Assembly (NCBI GenBank): GCA_963576565.1
Contig: OY755047.1
Location: 36,237,851 to 36,301,850, forward strand
From: Aspidapion aeneum
Lineage: Eukaryota; Arthropoda; Insecta; Coleoptera; Brentidae
Direction: 5' to 3'
DNA: 64,000 nt
Below, piece by piece: positions 31,345 through 42,176 of the stretch (position 1 is its first letter; the number at the start of each line of letters is the position of its first letter). The notes beneath the pieces are model-generated. The model was not told the DNA's origin. It saw only the letters and a list, made by a program, of their open reading frames with translations, and made no database searches. The translations under genes and the position numbers were made by a program.

Positions 31345-32380
31345 AAATTTACCTAATGTTTAAGTTAAATTTGATAGAGGAATTTCTGACCTTTCGTTTT
31401 ATACCATTTTTTAATATATTGGAACAGTGGCTCGTCTGTTCTTTTGACACCAAAGAAGGAATTTAAATATGGCAAGATTTTTTTTTTTACCTCAATGCCA
31501 GACTCATTAGCAAAGAATCTTGTGAAACTACAAATTACTTAAAAAAATATTTTCTTTTAAATTGAAAAATTCATTTTCTTCTTTTAATCAAGGCTGAAAA
31601 ATATTTTTTTTGTGTGGTGTTAAGAATATGCTGAAGAAAATGGGGTTGTGTATTGTTGGTTTTAGCAACTGTCTTTACATTTTGGACCCTTATTAGAATG
31701 AAACTGACACAAGAAACATCTGATACTTTCGTTATTACTGATGAATATTTCAAGTTATTAATATATAAATTTTTTAGTAAAACATCAAATTTTAGCGGAC
31801 ATTCACTCAGTAAGATAATAATTGATAGAGGGTATGTAATGTAACAATTTTCTAAATCTCTGAAGGTGCAATATATTATGAAGGAAGACTTAATTTCAAA
31901 ACTTGAATCCCTATGAAAAGAGTGGGTTCCCTGGGTAAAATCAGTATTGAAAACAAAATGTTTTTATTTAACAAATGATATTGATATATAAATAAATAAA
32001 TAATGTCTTTTTTTAGCAAGCTTTACATAAATAAGAGCTTATTCTTAAACAAAATACAAAAAAAATTCTATGTTCTAATGCTTTGTTCAAACATAAATTA
32101 GACAGATTACTGTTCTAATAATAAAAGTTCTTGATGGGTACTAATTGAAACATTTTTTCCAAAAACAGCCCATGTCATAAATTGTGATTTTCATTAAAAA
32201 TGCCTTTGCGGAATGTTGCCACATCTAGTGCATCTATTTCTAATGAAAATCAACAATTTTTTTTATAGTCACTTTTATTTTGTTTTGACTTATTTTTACT
32301 TAATGTATCTTGTACTTGAAGCTTATCATTTTATTGTTTTATTTATAGTTTAAAATTTTTTATGTTTTAGTTATATTTTA
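31345..32380. other. AT-rich unassigned DNA
   Basis: Only short AT-rich ORFs. If 31295-31342 is a real exon this is its intron. No bounded repeat was found. Confidence 0.35.
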
Positions 32381-32382
32381 TG

Positions 32383-32790
32383 CGAGGGTTGAACAGCTCT
32401 CACAATCAGTGTACACATTTCTCACAATCCCTCCCAATCACTCACAATCTTACCACAATCCCTCACAATCTTTACACAATCCATCCCAATCACTCACAAT
32501 CCTTCATCCCACAATCCTTCACAATCTTTACACAGTCTCTCCCAATCTGTCACAATCTTACCACAACCCCTCACAATCTTACCACAGTCCTTCACAATCC
32601 CTCGCAAAGGAAAGTATAGACATGATGACCTTTTTTTTTTGTTTTTTTTTTGGTTACAAAAATTTTTGATGGGCTATCCCCCTGCCCCTTCAGGCATGCT
32701 ACACTGCTCCACAATCCCTCACAATCTTAGCAAAAGATTGTGGATTTTCACAATCGGTGTACACATTTTGGGTTAGCTGTTCACCCCTTC
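32383..32790. mobile_element. CACAATC-core inverted-end element, copy 2
   Basis: Ends CGAGGGTTGAACAGCTCTCA and AGCTGTTCACCCCTTC are inverted, as in 7808-8045. The interior has the same CACAATCG-TGTACACATTT subterminal phrase at both ends and a longer CACAATC array. At about 32605-32697 it contains a segment homologous to the split hAT-like MITE at 8052-9472 (GACATGATGACC, then TTTTTGATGGGC). The two plus-strand ORFs here are translations of the array. Confidence 0.6.
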
Positions 32791-32794
32791 ATTT

Positions 32795-33690
32795 TATGCA
32801 TTCTAAATAAATTAATACATTTAATTACATTTTTTTTTATTTGTTGAAAAAAAGTGATTTTTGGTAATAATAATAACATATATTTTTTTAAAATAATTTA
32901 ACACTCAATTATTTTACTTTATTGTAATGCATAATTCCACAAAATGTTGATTTACTGTTGTAATTTTTAAGAATGTTATATTAAAAATCAGTATCTAAAA
33001 AAACAAAAAGGTTTGATGCAAAATGTAATAGACATTTTTCTTCTTTTGACCTTTTCTACCACCCCTTAAAGTTTGTTACATCATGTAAATTACACCCTAT
33101 ATATTTTCTTTTATATATGAGTAGGATATTAGTGTATTTATTAAAGGTTCTGAGTAACTAACACTAACTACTTTATGGTGAACAAGAACTTGAATACACA
33201 ATTTATTGTTTTAAAATTTATAGAATGCCTTGCTAAAATATTGAAACCCAAGAGTGTTGATGATGACAAAAAAAGAAGTGTTTTTTCTCAAAACTGTTTT
33301 TGTGAATTTAAATACAGTAACATAAAACTTGTTCTGTTTCTGTAAAAAGACTGATATATGAAGATCTTAATTTAAAAAAACTGTTTAAGTAAAATTAAAA
33401 TCAGAGAAAATGAAAGCTATGTAAGGGATACTAAAAAATTTCTAAATAACATTTTGTCACACAAAGTCAATGGTTGCGATCAAAAACTGTTGCTATATTG
33501 CCATTTCTGGCATCATTAGATTCTAATTTGTCAATATAAAGAATAGAACTATAAAAAACAAATGAAACAATAGGAGCCAATAATATAGCAATATTTTAAA
33601 ATTGTTGAAAATCTGATCCTGCACCACAACAGAACAAAATGATACTTATAAATTTTTAAAGGATAACACATGGGAGCCTGGGCTCCTATG
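32795..33690. other. AT-rich unassigned DNA
   Basis: No exon or repeat boundary recognised. Confidence 0.35.
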
Positions 33691-33799
33691 GCTTGTGGAA
33701 GTTTTTTAATTTTGTTGTAGAGAGTTGAATTCTAAACAACCTTTAAATTGGACAAAATCTTGTAGGTATTTTGGTTTATGAAATATTAGCATTGACAGA

Positions 33800-33926
33800 T
33801 GGACTTTTTGGTGACTTTGAGTCCTATAAAATATTGACAGTTTAACATACATAAGTTTAAGCTTTGTTAATAAGAGTTTGTATATTCTTAAACAATAAAG
33901 CATGTTTGAACTGAACTGAACTATGA
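33800..33926 (+). mobile_element. LINE 3' end with TGAAC tail
   Basis: The phrase CTTTGTTAATAAGAGTTTGT, then TATTCTTAAACAATAAAGC, matches the 3' end of the outer LINE at 40240-40300. It ends in three copies of TGAAC (33907-33921). A 5'-truncated copy of that family; the upstream limit is approximate. Confidence 0.6.
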
Positions 33927-34296
33927 CAGGGGTGGCCAACACGCAGCACACATGCTACAGGGTGACACACTTGACCCTCTAGAGTGGCACACGAGGTTTT
34001 CTACAAATAAAGAAAAAACTAAAATATTTAAGCCAAGCAAACAAAACTCACTTACACTTAATAAACTAAACTAAAATAATCAGGTATTTTTTTATTTTTA
34101 TGTTATGTTTTCTATTTTGTTATTTATGTAACCCAGAGTAGAGATTTTTTTTTTGAAAATTAATTAAAACAGGAAATTTTGCTCTAATTGCTATCAAAAA
34201 TGTGTGGCACACTCAAAACTTTTGGAGTAAAAAGTGCTGTATGACATATCAAAAAACTGGCACAATCCATGGAGCCCCATGTTAGCCATGCATTAT
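33927..34296. mobile_element. hAT-like MITE with CAGGGGTGGCCAAC end
   Basis: The left end CAGGGGTGGCCAACACGC is of a form widespread in animal hAT elements, and the right side carries the degenerate complement (ATGTTAGCCATG). Subterminal GTGACACACTTGA and TGTGTGGCACACTCAA also face each other. No 8-bp duplication is clear. It begins six bases after the LINE tail. Confidence 0.45.
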
Positions 34297-34602
34297 CCTT
34301 TTCCACTCTTGCTGAACTTCTGACTAGAATGATATATCTTTTTTGATCCATGCATTTAAATAAAATTTTGATTTATTTTTACTTTCAGATTTGTAATATG
34401 GCCAAGGCATACTCTTGAATGTCAGTTGCAGTTGTGGCAGACAATCTAATTAGCTTTTTATATACTAAATTTTAAAGTCTTTAATTAAGCTGTATTTATT
34501 ACAGCAATAAATTTTAAGTCTACCTAAAAATATTGCTTTTCTAAAAAAAACCTACAAATATTTTTTTCTTTCAAAAAATTTAAGTGAATAATTTTTGTAA
34601 AA

Positions 34603-34679
34603 ATGGCCACACAAGAAGATCGCTCCTTGTCTTCAGGCATGTTTTTTCCGAAATGGATGAAAAACAAAATGAATGACAG
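34603..34679 (+). CDS. Candidate first coding exon with perfect donor
   Basis: An ATG (context AAAAATGG) opens 25 codons plus two bases, and the exon ends at CAG followed by GTAAGT (34680-34685). The peptide is mixed in composition (MATQEDRSLSSGMFFPKWMK then NKMNDR), unlike the AT-driven ORFs nearby. An acceptor-like TTTTTTTCTTTCAAAAAATT-TAAG lies about 20 bases upstream of the ATG, so a leader exon may precede it. No family was recognised and no next exon was found before the LINEs at 36 kb. Confidence 0.4.
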
Positions 34680-34685
34680 GTAAGT

Positions 34686-35345
34686 CTTTTTTCTATAAGC
34701 AAAAAACCCCACTTTTCTGCACCAATTTTATTTTAAAAAATGCTCTCACCAGTAAAACGGGCCGAATGTGTAATATCTTCTTCGCTAAGGAGCTCTAGAG
34801 CTACCCCTCAATCGGAAACCTACTGTAAACAACAGGGAGCACAAGAACAGCATATCATAATTTAAGCTGATGCAGTGAGGTAGGGGAACGACCCTTAATG
34901 GGTATTAAAACAAAAGAAAAGGAGCTAAAGAGAGTTATGGTTAAAAATAAGACCTACCTCCATGGTTTTCTTTACAAGTAAATGAGTACCAGGAAAATGG
35001 AGTAATCTCATTGTGGTTTATCTTTGGGCAGTCTTAACTCTATTCAGCTTTTCTTAAATTTTATGTTTTAACGGCACTTAGTCATTTTTAAAGCACTGTT
35101 AAGTTTTGCGCGATCGCGGCTTAATGATTTAGTTTTTAAATTAGTTTTAGTTTAACACTAGTTAGACTTTTGGTTCGGCAAGAGTTGTAGGTTAATGCCA
35201 CAGGGAGGCAAAGATCAACCTTCTTGAGTGCCTTTGACTGGGTCAAAACAACGCCGAATGCAGAACTACATAAAAGGGGATATTTTCCAAGCTTAAAAGG
35301 GATTTTTGGAACATTTACAACCAACCAAACTGAACCTCTGGCTAT
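34686..35345. other. Unassigned DNA
   Basis: Slightly less AT-rich than its surroundings (34740-34900 and 35100-35330) but with no exon-like open frame on either strand. Confidence 0.35.
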
Positions 35346-35346
35346 G

Positions 35347-35900
35347 TACAGGCTGATTTAAATTGATCACTTTTAGGGGTACTTCTATGGGATATACAGG
35401 AAAACTAACCGCCCTTTGCAAGCCTCGAATTTAAGATTCAAAGAGTTTTGGTTTTTGCGCTGCAGGGGCTTTTTGAAAAGTCTGTTTTTTGGATTGGGGC
35501 CTATAACTTTTTTATTTGCTTGTTTGTAGGGTAAAGCTTAATTTAACACTTTTAGTTTTTCTTATGGAATGACCCTTTTTTATTTGAGTTTTACTACTAA
35601 ACTGTTGGTTTAGAACGTTATGATAAAAAAAATTAAGGAAATATGTATAATAACATTTAAAAAAAAACGGTGACACATCATTTTAAAGAAAATTTTGCGT
35701 CGATTTCGAAAATCAAGTACAAAAAAAATGGTCTATAGGCCCTTATCCAAGATGCAGACTTCTCAAAAAACCCCCTTTGCGCAAAAACGGGTTAATCTAT
35801 GAAAATGCAGCTTTAACAAAAATCTTCTTTCTTGAAATTTGAGGCTCGCAAAGGGGGATTAGTTTTCCTCTATTTCCCCTAGAAGTACCCATTCCCCTAT
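35347..35900. mobile_element. Fold-back element, diverged relative of 8178-9458
   Basis: Left end TACAGGCTGATTT, then ACTTTTAGGGGTACTTCTA and GGAAAACTAACC, mirrored at the right by TTAGTTTTCCTC, CCCTAGAAGTACCCATTC and TA. The inner phrases (AAGCCTCGAATTT with AAATTTGAGGCTCGC, and GGGGCTTTTTGAAAAGTCT) are those of the 8178 element. About 550 bp, so it is shortened in the middle. Confidence 0.6.
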
Positions 35901-35905
35901 AAAGA

Positions 35906-36275
35906 ATGAAAAATCATAAAAAACTTTTCTGCACTCAGAAGGAACCTTTGGCTATGTATGCCTACTCTCTCTAATAACAAAACCCAGACCCAAATTTTGA
36001 ATTCTTTGAAATTGAATAACAACAAAGAATAATAAGTGTAAAGTTTTTGTGCCAACACACTGCATGTAATTACATACAGTTTGTCCGTAAAATTGCGGAA
36101 CCCCTAAATATTTTGAAAACTAGTGGTTTTAGAGAAAAGTGGTTAATATGTAACTTTTAGGGCATAATTTCCTTTACCTACCTTTGACCTTTGTTATGAC
36201 ATTAAAACATAATTTAGAGGTTATTTTAAGATCAAGTTTAGAAATTCAAAATGAGATTGGCACTTCTGTATCATC
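35906..36275. other. Unassigned DNA between repeats
   Basis: No exon-like frame. The phrase TACAGTTTGTCCGTAAAATT near 36076 resembles a mariner-like end but has no partner. Confidence 0.3.
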
Positions 36276-36279
36276 TGTT

Positions 36280-36771
36280 AATGGAATCAGGGAAAGGGAA
36301 CTCGAGTGGTTTAGCTCAATGCTGGAGGGGAGAACTCAAAGTGTGCTGTTTCAGAACACGTGTTCTTCTGACCTAGCAATTGATGCTGGAGTCCCACAGG
36401 GATCTGTGTTGGGACCGTTGCTTTTCCTTATTTATATAGAGGCCTTGCTTCATCTTGAAATATCTGGCCACTTTGTGGTCTTCTGTGACGATGTTACCAT
36501 TGTGTGGCAGGACACTGACCCTGAAAGACTATCGAAGAACATACATAGTGATATGTCTAAGATTAAAGAATGGTGTAATTCCAACAAACTAAGTTTCAAT
36601 GTCACCAAAACAAACATAATGGAAGTTAAATGTCACCTTGGGGAAGTAATAATGGGCAATGAACTGTTACCTAACACAGAGGAAAACAAATTTCTTGGGG
36701 TTTTTATAGATGGCTCTTTGAAGTTCAAGAAGCATATAGAGCATCTTTGCAGCAGAATGTCATCGGCTATG
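36280..36771 (+). pseudogene. Outer LINE reverse transcriptase fragment
   Basis: The frame gives GIRERELEWFSSMLEGRTQS, DAGVPQGSVLGPLLFLIYIE, HFVVFCDDVTIVW, then IKEWCNSNKLSFNVTKT and NKFLGVFIDGSLKFKKHIEH. The active-site box reads FCDD where FADD is usual. The first Asp region is lost by truncation. The open frame starts upstream at an ATG in unrelated DNA. Confidence 0.7.
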
Positions 36772-37550
36772 ATATAATAGGAATAGCAGAAACTTCACTT
36801 ACTGAAGACTTTAGAGATGGAGAGATTGGCTGTCCAGGTTATAAAATCTACCGGGCTGACAGAGATTGTAAAATCACAAACAAATCAAAAGGTGGAGGAA
36901 CAATTTTAGTAAGGGCAACACTTAGATCGAATGAAATTTTGATAGAGAACACAAACAAACATTATGAACAAATCTGGGTAGAAGTCATATGCAAACATAA
37001 TAAGTATTGATTTTGTGTGTATGAGGAACATTGTAGGCTGATAGAGAGCACCTGCAGCTCATTCGAGGATCATAGAATTTTTATTATGGGGGATTATCTG
37101 CCTCATCTTCAAATTGTTGACGATAAAGAACTGGGACCCTTTGCCAAAGATGGTGGTACTGCTGCTCAAATTCTTATTGAAGCCACCTCACTCCACAATC
37201 TAAACCAGGTAAATAACATTCGAAATGCCAGAGGAAGACTGCTTGATCTGGTGTTTACAAATGTGAATGATGCAAATATCGAATGCTCCACAGAACTCCT
37301 TGCCAAGTGTGACAGTCACCATCCGGCTTTGTTATGCAGTTTAAGTTTAAGCGAGAACAAGGATAATAAGACAGATTATACAGAAACTTTCCGGTATAAT
37401 TTTAAAAATTGTAATTTTCAATCTGTTACAAACTACCTCTTAGATATTGAGTGGAGCAAAATATTTAGTGCAAATGTGGATTCTAGTTTGGAGGTATTTT
37501 ACTCAATTTTGAGTTCTTGTTTTGATCTTTATGTTCCGAAAGTTCGGTAA
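36772..37550 (+). pseudogene. Inner LINE endonuclease domain
   Basis: Two frames joined by an in-frame TGA (37008-37010) and a shift carry endonuclease motifs: DIIGIAETSL (catalytic Glu), GCPGYKIYRADRD, GGGTILVRA, QIWVEVICK, then IFIMGDYLPHLQI (where GDFNLP would be usual), RLLDLVFTN and CDSHHPALLCSL (the SDH box reads CDSHH). The missing FN in the GDFN box and the stop indicate loss of function. Confidence 0.65.
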
Positions 37551-37598
37551 AAAATAAACAAGTGTACTTTTCCAACTTGGTTTGATCAGGATTTAAAA

Positions 37599-39492
37599 TT
37601 GAATATTTCTAATAAGAATAAAGCTCATAAAGCCTTTAAAATATCAAATCGAGAATCTGATTATGAGAAGTTTTCAGAATTAAGACGTGCATGTAAAGTT
37701 CAGTCTCAAGAATGCTTTCATTCTCATTTAGATAATGTACAGAGGAGTGTTATCGAGAATCCTAAATATTTCTGGAAGTATGTTGATGAGAGGAATGGTC
37801 AGCAAAGTGTCCCTGAGATAGTAACATTTAATAATCAAACTAGTTCCAATTTACATTAAACAGTAAATATGTTCAAAGAACACTTTTCTTCTGTATATGA
37901 GTCAGGGTCCGAAAATAATTATAGCTGTGAATCTTGTAACATAAATAACTCCATTTGTATTGATTCATTTCAGATAAAAATTAGTGACATACTAGAGAAA
38001 CTTCTCTCAATTGACCTTTCTAGGGGTGCCGGACCTGATGAGATTCCTCCACTGTTTTTTAAAGGAATGCGCTTTTTCCCTCGCTAGACCACTGTGGCTC
38101 CTTTTCAACATGTCTTTAACTCAGGGAGTGTTTCCTGAGAGATGGAAAATCGCAAATGTTACTCCAGTTTATAAAAATAGTGGGGGTAAGAAGCTAGTCA
38201 CTAACTACCGACCTATTAGCAAAATGTCATTAATGGCTAAAACTTTTGAATCTCTAGTGGAGGATTATCTCAGGCCTGTATTTAGTAGGGAAATTTCATT
38301 GAATCAACATGGGTTTCTTGAAGGCCGGAGCACCATGAGCAACTTGCTGGTTTATAGGGAATATTTGTCGGATGCCTTGGAGAGTGGGTATGTAGTTGAT
38401 GCAATATGCACTGATTTCTCCAAGGCATTTGACAAAGTTGATCATGCTATACTGGTAAAAAAACTCTCTATGTATGGAATGCAGGGAAACCTTCTATCCT
38501 GGGTAGAATCCTATTTATCCCATCGCATTCAATTTGTAAGCATTAGAGGTATAAAATCGGATGCAATTGAAATCACCTCAGGCGTCCCTCAAGGGGCACA
38601 TCTTGCACCCCTCTTTTTTAGCTTATTTATAAATGATATCAATAGCTGCTTTCACTTTGTTAGGTTTCTATTATTTGCAGACGATCTAAAGCTATATCTT
38701 AAAATAGACCCCGAAAATCCAGAAGTAACAATTCACCAAATACAAGAAGACATAAGTAGACTTAATACATGGTGCAAAAAGAACAAAATGATCTTAAACA
38801 TTAGCAAATGCAAACACATGCAATTTAGTATGACTTCACCTATACCTAGCACATATTTCCTTGATGATACACCCGTAGAAAAAACCAATCTGATCCGAGA
38901 TCTAGGGGTGCTCTTTGACACCAAGCTGTCCTTTTCAACTCATATACATGCAGTCTGTAGTAAGGCTAGAAGGATGTTGGGGTTTGTAAAAAGAAATACA
39001 CGGGAATTTAACAATACAATTGCAATAAAAACTTTATATGTTTCATTAGTTAGGAGTCATTTGGAAAACTGTGCTGTCATCTGGACTCCATATTATGCAA
39101 GATATATTGATCAATTAGAATCTATACAAAAAATTTTCCTTCCCTATATAGCATACAAAGAAAAACTTCAATATCCTGAAATATCATACAGTGACATCAA
39201 ACAAAATTTAAATATACAAACTTTAGCTAGACATAGGGAGAATTTTGATGTACTAGTTTGTTATGGCATAATACATGGGTCTGTAGACAGTGCAGAAATT
39301 CTTAGCAGACTGAACTTTCATGTTCCTACTAGGAATACTAGAGAGAAATTGACTTTTTATGTAAACTTTCACCGAGTATTATATGGTCAATGTACTGGGC
39401 TTGCCAGAATGATGACCAACACAAATAAAATTTTATGTGATATTTTTAGTATTTCAAAAGAGTCCCTAAGAAATCATTTAAGAAAACTGTAA
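37599..39492 (+). pseudogene. Inner LINE linker and reverse transcriptase
   Basis: The linker (37599-38087, KYFWKYVDERNGQQ and RGAGPDEIPPLFFK) is broken by a stop at 37857 and a frameshift near 38050. The final frame (38051-39492 of the ORF that opens at 38011) has an intact RT series: WKIANVTPVYKNSGGK, NYRPISKMSLMAKTFE, HGFLEGRSTMSNLL, AICTDFSKAFDKVDH (Asp), SGVPQGAHLAPLFF (QGAHLAP instead of QGSVLGP) and LLFADDLKLY (Asp pair), then the connector LGVLFDTKLSFSTHI and ENCAVIWTPYYARYID. The RT itself looks intact. Confidence 0.8.
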
Positions 39493-39640
39493 GATAACAA
39501 TGTATAGTGCAATAAATATTATATGTGTAAACATTAGTAGGTATGAAAATATAAGTAATAAGTAATAATGTAATTTTGAATTGTAATGATGATAATTATG
39601 ATTGGGCATGTCCCGTAAATAAACTAAACTAAACTAAAGT

Positions 39641-40310
39641 TGCTATGCTCTCCGGGTCATCTCCGATAATTTGGGTCTCGCTCAAGCCAGGACATGCTAT
39701 TTCTCACTTATTGAGTCTCACTTGCGTTATGGTATCTGTTTCTGGGGTTCTTGTAGCAAAAATCTTTTTCAAACTGTATCTAAAATACAAATCCCCCGAT
39801 CCGAATTAATCAAGAGATCTTTAATTTACGAAGGGAAAAAGATATTTAATCATTTTCCACTTAGCATAAGAAAACAACAATACGAGAAAAAGTTCAGAAA
39901 GAAGACTAAAAAGTTTCTGCTTGATAAAGGATTTTATACTGTTTAGTTTTTTGCTGACCTGAATTAAAATATTCTGTATGGACATAATTTCTTAACTGGT
40001 AGCATTTTGACATTTTTGCGTTTGTCATTCGGTTTATTTATTTGTTTCTTCGTTTATTTTAATTTTATTTTTATTTTTGATGTGATTACTACAGTGTTGT
40101 TATTTTTATATAATATTTTAAAAAAAGAACCTTTTATAATAAAGGAAATATTGATGACTGTTTAAATGAATCTTTAGTATCATAGTAGATTTGTTTGTAA
40201 TAATGTTGACTTATTTACTTTTTTGACTGTTTAACTTTAAGACTAATTTAAACAGGGCTTTGTTAATAAGTACTTTGTATTTTAAACAATAAAGCTACTT
40301 TGAAATTTAT
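39641..40310 (+). pseudogene. Outer LINE C-terminus and 3' UTR
   Basis: The frame runs SDNLGLAQARTCYFSLIESH, LRYGICFWGSCSKNLFQTVS, then a deletion joins to SELIKRSLIYEGKKIFNHF, LSIRKQQYEKKFRKKTKKFL and a stop at 39944. The LRYGI-FWG and IYN-LP-like motifs mark the LINE ORF2 C-terminus. The rest is AT-rich 3' UTR. Confidence 0.65.
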
Positions 40311-40619
40311 TGGCGCTACCCGTCTGTAGAGTAATAGGCCAGCTCTGGTGTTAGATTTTCGGATAGTCTGGCTTGTTTGCCACCCAAATTCTGGTTTTTC
40401 TGTTGGATATTTATTTCTCCTTGGTCTCTCTCTTTTCTCCCTCTCCTACATTGGTGTTCTGTGCTCTTTCATATAGGTCTTCTGTTACTCATTGTTCACA
40501 CTTATTATTTTTTTTTACTTTTTATTTTTTACTGGGTTGGGAAGTGAGATTCATGGGATTTTGATTAGTCCATTCAAACTCCAGTTACACATTGAGACAC
40601 AATAACTTTTTCCATCCTA

Positions 40620-41280
40620 AAGCAATGGTTAAAACAAAATCAGATTTTGTGAGAACCGCTTAACGATTTTATTACTTTGTACCCTGTTAAACGGGAGAAA
40701 AGTAGTGACTTTCTATGTTAAAAAAAAAACTAAAACATTTTCGGAAAATAAGAATAAACACGCCATTTTGAAGAATCAAGTATGATTATGTCCGCCATTT
40801 TAAATTTTAAGATGGCGATAAATTTTGATCATGATGTTTAAAAAGCCATCAATTCTCACCATTATTTCATTAAAATCGGTTTAGTAGTAATGAATTTGTA
40901 AGGAAATAAATTCATACATGATTGGCAAGGCAATCGTATAGTATACAAAACAATGGTTGAAACAAAAATATTTTTTTTTTAGAACCACTGAACTAATTTT
41001 GCTAATCCGTACCTTGTTGTGCGTGGCAAGAATGGAGCTTTTCCACTAATTTAAAAAAATAATTATAATGTTCGCAACACAAAAATAAACGAGCATCTTT
41101 GAAGGGTACATTTTAATTTCGTCCGCTATCTTGGATTTTGAGATGGCGGACAAAACATATATTATGTTAAAACTCTGATTAATTATCTATCAAGTGCAGT
41201 TTGTCCCATTAAAATCAACTGTATAGTTCAAAAGTTATAATGAAAAAAAAATTGTCAGGTTTTTTTTGGCCCACATGGTA
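40620..41280. mobile_element. TACCGGGTGGGCC-family element, 5' incomplete
   Basis: The right end (AAAATTGTCAGG, then GGCCCACATGGTA) and the phrases GTGCAGTTTGTCCCATTAA, GAGCATCTTTGAAGGGTACA and GAGATGGCGGACAAA match the full element at 60848-61913 in the opposite orientation. The left end is not found. Repeated CGCCATTTT and ATGGTTGAAACAAAA phrases are internal repeats of the family. Confidence 0.6.
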
Positions 41281-41471
41281 TATAGATCCATACACACACC
41301 CAATGTAACTGAAACACTACAATCAGAGAGCCTGACCTCGGCAATGACCCTTTTATATTTCCAAAAAGATTATTGACTTTATCACACAACCTATTACAAA
41401 AGGTTTAATTCATGATTGTTTACACAATTGTTTTGTTCAAACAAAATTTAAAAAAAACATTGCTAATATTC

Positions 41472-41941
41472 TGTTTGCCCGCAGTTAGAAAAACGATAAC
41501 TGCAGTGGACTGTATATATTTTATTAAATGAAAGCGCGAACAAACATAAATATATTGATACGAAATCACGAAATAATTAAGGTCCATAGGTTAATTGCTG
41601 TTACCACACAACGGAAATCAGAAACAAAGTACTCACCAGTTTCCAGCCAATTTCTCCACGTTCCAGGGGCCCCTTTCTTGATCTAATGATGGCACCACGT
41701 AGCTGAAGGGCTGAAGTTTCTAGTTCTATGCTTCAGTACATCAAAATCGAGCACTTTCAAGTGTAGAAAATTGTAATAGTTGGAGAAAATAATTAACACG
41801 CCATTTTTCTCGAGGCGGTAGAAAGGATCTCTCTGATTCTTGGTGCGCATGTCAAAATGCGCGAAAAATGTACTCTGTCCATCATCCAATTGTGTGGTTT
41901 TAAAAAGTAAAAACAACCGCGAAATTTAGCGGGAGCTAACA
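41472..41941 (-). repeat. 3' LTR of the BEL/Pao element
   Basis: Begins TGTTTGCCCGCAG and ends AGCTAACA on the plus strand (TG...CA). It is almost identical to 47712-48181, for example differing by C/G near 41643 and A/C near 41693. Confidence 0.92.
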
Positions 41942-42176
41942 TAACTGCCCTCCAAAACACACAATTTTAGAATATCAACCGGAGAGATATAGATATAAGA
42001 AAAAATGATAGACCGATAAATATAAATGAATGAAAAACAGAAAAGTAGCGTAAGTTTATTTAGAGATAACGAAAACCCGAAAAAGGCAAAACAAACAAAC
42101 AAAAATTGAAAAAAAATAAAAATAAAGAAAACCCTATTGTAATACCCGGTAATAGCTAGAAAAATGAAAATTAGTT

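Larger units (their letters stand above)
36772..39638 (+). mobile_element. CR1/Jockey-group LINE nested in the outer LINE
   Basis: It begins inside the endonuclease (GYDIIGIAETSLTEDF) and ends in (AACTA)n at 39621-39638 after CCCGTAAAT. It holds endonuclease and RT domains. At the junctions no clear duplication longer than a few bases is seen; the outer codon string resumes with TGCTATGCTCTCC at 39642. Confidence 0.75.
36280..40310 (+). mobile_element. CR1/Jockey-group LINE interrupted by another LINE
   Basis: The 5' piece (36280-36771) encodes RT palm and connector. The 3' piece (39641-40310) resumes the connector and ends in TTTGTTAATAAGTACTTTGT, then AAACAATAAAG. Joining them restores a continuous sense (RMSSA then CYALRVISDNLGL). 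The copy is 5'-truncated within the RT. Its 3' end is shared with the fragment ending at 33921. Confidence 0.75.
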
